The notes below the pieces were generated by a model. The model saw only the letters and a list, made by a program, of their open reading frames with translations, was not told the DNA's origin and did no database searches. Made by a program: the position numbers and the translations under genes. DNA of 8,608 nt from Candidatus Methanomethylophilaceae archaeon (lineage in GTDB: Archaea; Thermoplasmatota; Thermoplasmata; Methanomassiliicoccales; Methanomethylophilaceae). The stretch lies in contig JAFVET010000244.1 of assembly GCA_017475875.1 (NCBI GenBank), positions 1-8,608 on the forward strand. Reading direction: 5' to 3'. Shown piece by piece: positions 6,861 to 8,608 of this stretch; within the stretch, counting starts at the first letter, position 1; every line of letters begins with the position of its first letter.

Positions 6861-8251
6861 TTCTTCTCCTCCTTTGATTGCACAGTGGCCTTGACCGAGC
6901 CGTCGCGCATGGTCACGTTGATCGTTCCGCCGATCTCGATGTCTCTTACCGACGTCAGGACGCCGTCCCCTCCGGACACGATGGCGTAGCCCCTCGACAG
7001 GACGCTGTACGGTCCCACCGATTCCAGGTGGGCCGACACGCTCTCCGTCTTGAACCTGTACCCCTCCAGAACCGATAGGACTGCGCGTTCGGGTCTGTCC
7101 GAGACGGAGGACAGCCTGGTTCTCCCCTGGGAGCACGCCCGGGACGTCTGAGAACGGACTATGCGGTCCCAGGACGACAGCCTCTCGAGATACCTCGAGA
7201 TGTCCTTCAGTGCTGATTCCGGGGAAAGCCTCGAATCGACCTCCTTGAAGGACCCTTTCGCGACAGCCATCCTGGATTCCACCAGACCCCTGATCCTGTC
7301 GAAAGTGGACCCCAGCCTCAGTTCGCGCATGGACAGCTCCTGCTCTATCTGCTTCAGACCTATCCTGCCCTCGAGGTACCTCAGTTCCGAGCGCTTCCGA
7401 TCCAGGATGCCGGAGAGCAATCCCTCGACGCGGGCGGACATGGCCGACAGCGAGTCCCGTATCTCCTTTCCGTCCCTCAGGACGAGCACCGAGGCCCCGG
7501 TCGGGGTGGGTGCCCTCGCGTCGGCTACGAAATCCGCTATGGTGAAATCCGTCTCGTGACCGACCGCGGAGACCACCGGGACCGCGGATGCGGCGATGGC
7601 CCTGGCCACTGGCTCCTCGTTGAACGGCCACAGGTCCTCTATCGAGCCTCCACCGCGGCCGACGATGATGACGTCGACGCCTAGCCTGTTCAGCAGTTCT
7701 ATCCCGTGGACGATCGTCTTCCATGCGCCCTCCCCCTGGACCTGCGCCGGTGCCAGCACGATGTCCGCGGGGAAACGGGTAGCGGAAGTGGTGATTATGT
7801 CGTGTATGACCGCGCCCTGTTCGGATGTGACAACGCCTATGCGGCGCGGGTATTTCGGCAGGGGGCGTTTCCTCGAGGGGTCGAACAGCCCCTCCTTCTC
7901 CAGTTTGGCCTTGAGCAGTTCGAACTGGCGGTACAGGTCGCCGACACCGGACCTCCTCATTGTCTCGGCCACGAACTGGAACTGCCCCCTCGGCGTATAG
8001 AGCGATACGGAACCGAAGGCGGACACCTTCAGGCTGTCCTGGGGTTCGAAGTCCATCCTAGAACGGCCGGACCTGAAGAGCACCGACGAGACCTGGCTGT
8101 CAGCGTCCTTCAGGACGAAGTAGTAGTTGCCGTTGTAGTTCTTGAGGTTGGAGATCTCCCCTTCGACCCATATGCTCTGGACCGACGGGTTCTGACCCAG
8201 TATCGTCTTCGCCCTGTTGTTGAGTTGGGTGACGGTGATAATCTCTGCCAT
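6857..8251 (-). CDS. xseA: Exodeoxyribonuclease VII large subunit
   Basis: This is the catalytic subunit of exonuclease VII, which degrades single-stranded DNA from both ends to oligonucleotides and acts in repair and recombination clean-up. The 464-residue protein has the standard order. An N-terminal OB-fold (about 1-105, including IWVEGEISNLKNYNGNYYFVLKD) is followed by the catalytic Exonuc_VII_L domain with GVVTSEQGAVIHDI (139-152), VQGEGA (171-176), RGGGSIEDLWPFNEE (199-213), GHETDFTIADFVADARAPTPT (231-251), a long helical stretch (260-410) and the C-terminal SRGYAIV (419-425). ATG at 8251 is the start: an in-frame TGA lies at 8285-8287 and a Shine-Dalgarno site lies 8 bases upstream. 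It forms an operon with xseB (ATGA overlap). Exo VII is widespread in bacteria and patchy in archaea, so ancient transfer is likely, although composition now matches the neighbours. Confidence 0.95.
   Translation of the reverse strand: MAEIITVTQLNNRAKTILGQNPSVQSIWVEGEISNLKNYNGNYYFVLKDADSQVSSVLFRSGRSRMDFEPQDSLKVSAFGSVSLYTPRGQFQFVAETMRRSGVGDLYRQFELLKAKLEKEGLFDPSRKRPLPKYPRRIGVVTSEQGAVIHDIITTSATRFPADIVLAPAQVQGEGAWKTIVHGIELLNRLGVDVIIVGRGGGSIEDLWPFNEEPVARAIAASAVPVVSAVGHETDFTIADFVADARAPTPTGASVLVLRDGKEIRDSLSAMSARVEGLLSGILDRKRSELRYLEGRIGLKQIEQELSMRELRLGSTFDRIRGLVESRMAVAKGSFKEVDSRLSPESALKDISRYLERLSSWDRIVRSQTSRACSQGRTRLSSVSDRPERAVLSVLEGYRFKTESVSAHLESVGPYSVLSRGYAIVSGGDGVLTSVRDIEIGGTINVTMRDGSVKATVQSKEEKK
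6866..6874 (-). promoter_or_regulatory. xseB: Ribosome binding site of xseB
   Basis: On the minus strand AAGGAGGAG lies 5 bases before the ATG at 6860, inside the last codons of xseA. It supports ATG 6860 over the internal Met and indicates coupled translation of the two subunits. Confidence 0.7.
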
Positions 8252-8288
8252 CTGTCTCTCCTCCCGCCTTCCGTTCCTTCGGCCTCAT
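8100..8288 (-). other. Possible short upstream ORF overlapping the xseA start
   Basis: On the minus strand an ATG at 8288 is preceded at ideal distance (7 bases) by GGAGGTG (8296-8302), the best Shine-Dalgarno match in the window. The frame runs 62 codons to a stop at 8100 and is out of register with xseA, whose start lies 37 bases downstream. The predicted peptide is charged and low in hydrophobic residues and resembles no family I know; it looks like an off-frame reading of xseA. It could be a translated regulatory ORF only if transcription starts upstream of about 8304. A TATA-like box at 8305-8313 would start transcription too late; the T-rich tract 8361-8370, read on the minus strand, would be early enough. 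Most likely chance, but the site is worth recording. Confidence 0.2.
8260..8265 (-). promoter_or_regulatory. xseA: Ribosome binding site of xseA
   Basis: On the minus strand GGGAGG lies 8 bases before ATG 8251. Of the six genes here that begin a transcription unit, this is the only one with an evident Shine-Dalgarno site, so xseA mRNA should carry a real 5' leader. Confidence 0.65.
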
Positions 8289-8304
8289 GCCGTAACACCT
8301 CCTC

Positions 8305-8313
8305 GTTTTTAGC
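8305..8313 (-). promoter_or_regulatory. Candidate TATA-like box of the xseA-xseB operon
   Basis: On the minus strand this reads GCTAAAAAC. Transcription would start near 8283, giving a leader of about 30 bases that includes the xseA Shine-Dalgarno site. The alternative is the A-rich minus-strand reading of 8361-8370, giving a leader of about 90 bases. The call is weak, based on composition only. Confidence 0.35.
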
Positions 8314-8361
8314 ACTACCCATGTCGAGAGGCGCCATCTGATCAGGTCCTTCGTTGCGTAC

Positions 8362-8370
8362 TTTTTTATC
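8362..8370 (+). promoter_or_regulatory. TATA-like box of the thioesterase gene
   Basis: TTTTTTATC has its centre about 26 bp before ATG 8392, the same spacing as the other leaderless genes here. It favours ATG 8392 over an in-frame ATG at 8377. Confidence 0.6.
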
Positions 8371-8391
8371 GTGTCTATGTCATGGCCGCCC

Positions 8392-8608
8392 ATGGAACGC
8401 GAAACGCTCCTCGGTCTGATGTCAGATGACACGAAACAATACGCGGACAGGGTCATGGAGATGTACACCGCCCCGTTCGCCAGGTTCATGGGCATCGAGA
8501 TCGAGAGCATCTCCCGCGACTCGGTCACCTGCAGCATGTACGTCAAGGACGAGATGATGAACAGCATGGGCCGGGGCCACGGAGGCGTGGTCTACACCTT
8601 GATGGACC
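8392..8608 (+). CDS. PaaI/4HBT-like hotdog-fold thioesterase, N-terminal part (3' end outside window)
   Basis: The frame is open to the window edge and gives 72 residues, about half the usual 130-150. It has the hotdog-thioesterase opening: an N-terminal helix, APFARFMGIEIESISRDSVTCSMYV (27-51) as the first strands, and the motif NSMGRGHGGVVYTLMD (57-72). There the His-Gly-Gly and the Asp after the following helix start match the PaaI/YdiI-type pattern N-x(n)-G-x-x-HGG-x(n)-D. Such enzymes hydrolyse acyl-CoA thioesters in the cytoplasm; the substrate cannot be deduced. ATG 8392 is chosen for its TATA-like box spacing; an in-frame ATG at 8377 would add five residues. There is no Shine-Dalgarno site, so the mRNA is probably leaderless. 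It is divergent from xseA. Confidence 0.8.
   Translation, partial: MERETLLGLMSDDTKQYADRVMEMYTAPFARFMGIEIESISRDSVTCSMYVKDEMMNSMGRGHGGVVYTLMD

Noticed and set aside
8110..8337. 75-codon minus-strand frame starting upstream of xseA
   Set aside because: It overlaps xseA out of frame, has no Shine-Dalgarno site, and becomes Ser/Thr/Arg-rich low-complexity sequence once inside xseA.
1..8608. CRISPR array, tRNA/rRNA genes, insertion sequence or integrase
   Set aside because: By eye I saw no regularly spaced repeats, tRNA-like cloverleaf, transposase or recombinase motifs, or terminal inverted repeats. The only gene-free stretches are 800-923, 4637-4742 and 8252-8391, which hold promoter signals.

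Overview
The window looks like chromosomal DNA from a GC-rich archaeon, most probably a methanogen of the Methanomassiliicoccales or a relative within Thermoplasmata. The evidence is indirect. Five of the six genes that open a transcription unit have an AT-rich TATA-like box about 26-29 bp before the ATG and no Shine-Dalgarno site, the pattern of leaderless archaeal transcripts. Genes inside operons instead have Shine-Dalgarno sites and ATGA stop/start overlaps. All seven complete reading frames end in TGA. The genus assignment is inference.

Layout, left to right. (1) 1-799, minus: the N-terminal 266 codons of hisD (histidinol dehydrogenase), cut by the window edge. (2) 924-3808, plus: a trkA-trkH operon for potassium uptake, divergent from hisD across a 124-bp spacer carrying two opposing TATA-like boxes. 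(3) 3794-4636, minus: an unrecognised 280-residue TPR-like helical-repeat protein whose tail overlaps the tail of trkH by 15 bp. (4) 4743-6631, plus: a two-gene operon of a compact ABC-type AAA ATPase and a DUF4435/TOPRIM-like protein. (5) 6618-8251, minus: xseA-xseB, the two subunits of exodeoxyribonuclease VII, a nuclease best known from bacteria; the xseB tail overlaps the end of the DUF4435 gene by 14 bp. (6) 8392-8608, plus: the start of a hotdog-fold (PaaI/4HBT-like) thioesterase, cut by the window edge.

The most interesting region is 4743-6631. An ABC-type ATPase followed with a 4-bp overlap by a DUF4435 protein is the architecture of the PARIS anti-phage system (AriA ATPase sensor plus AriB TOPRIM effector). 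The ATPase has Walker A, LSSGE signature, Walker B and H-loop motifs. The partner has the TOPRIM-like Glu (VVVEG) and DxD (VDRDLDG) motifs. I call it PARIS-like, not proven PARIS: the ATPase is compact, the first Walker A glycine is alanine, and nothing nearby marks a defence island. A tandem 12-bp repeat sits between the opposing TATA boxes separating the pair from the TPR gene and could be an operator.

The window is very compact: about 95% coding, both convergent junctions overlapping, and no tRNA, rRNA, CRISPR array, insertion sequence or clear terminator. The rest is ordinary metabolism, ion transport and DNA maintenance.
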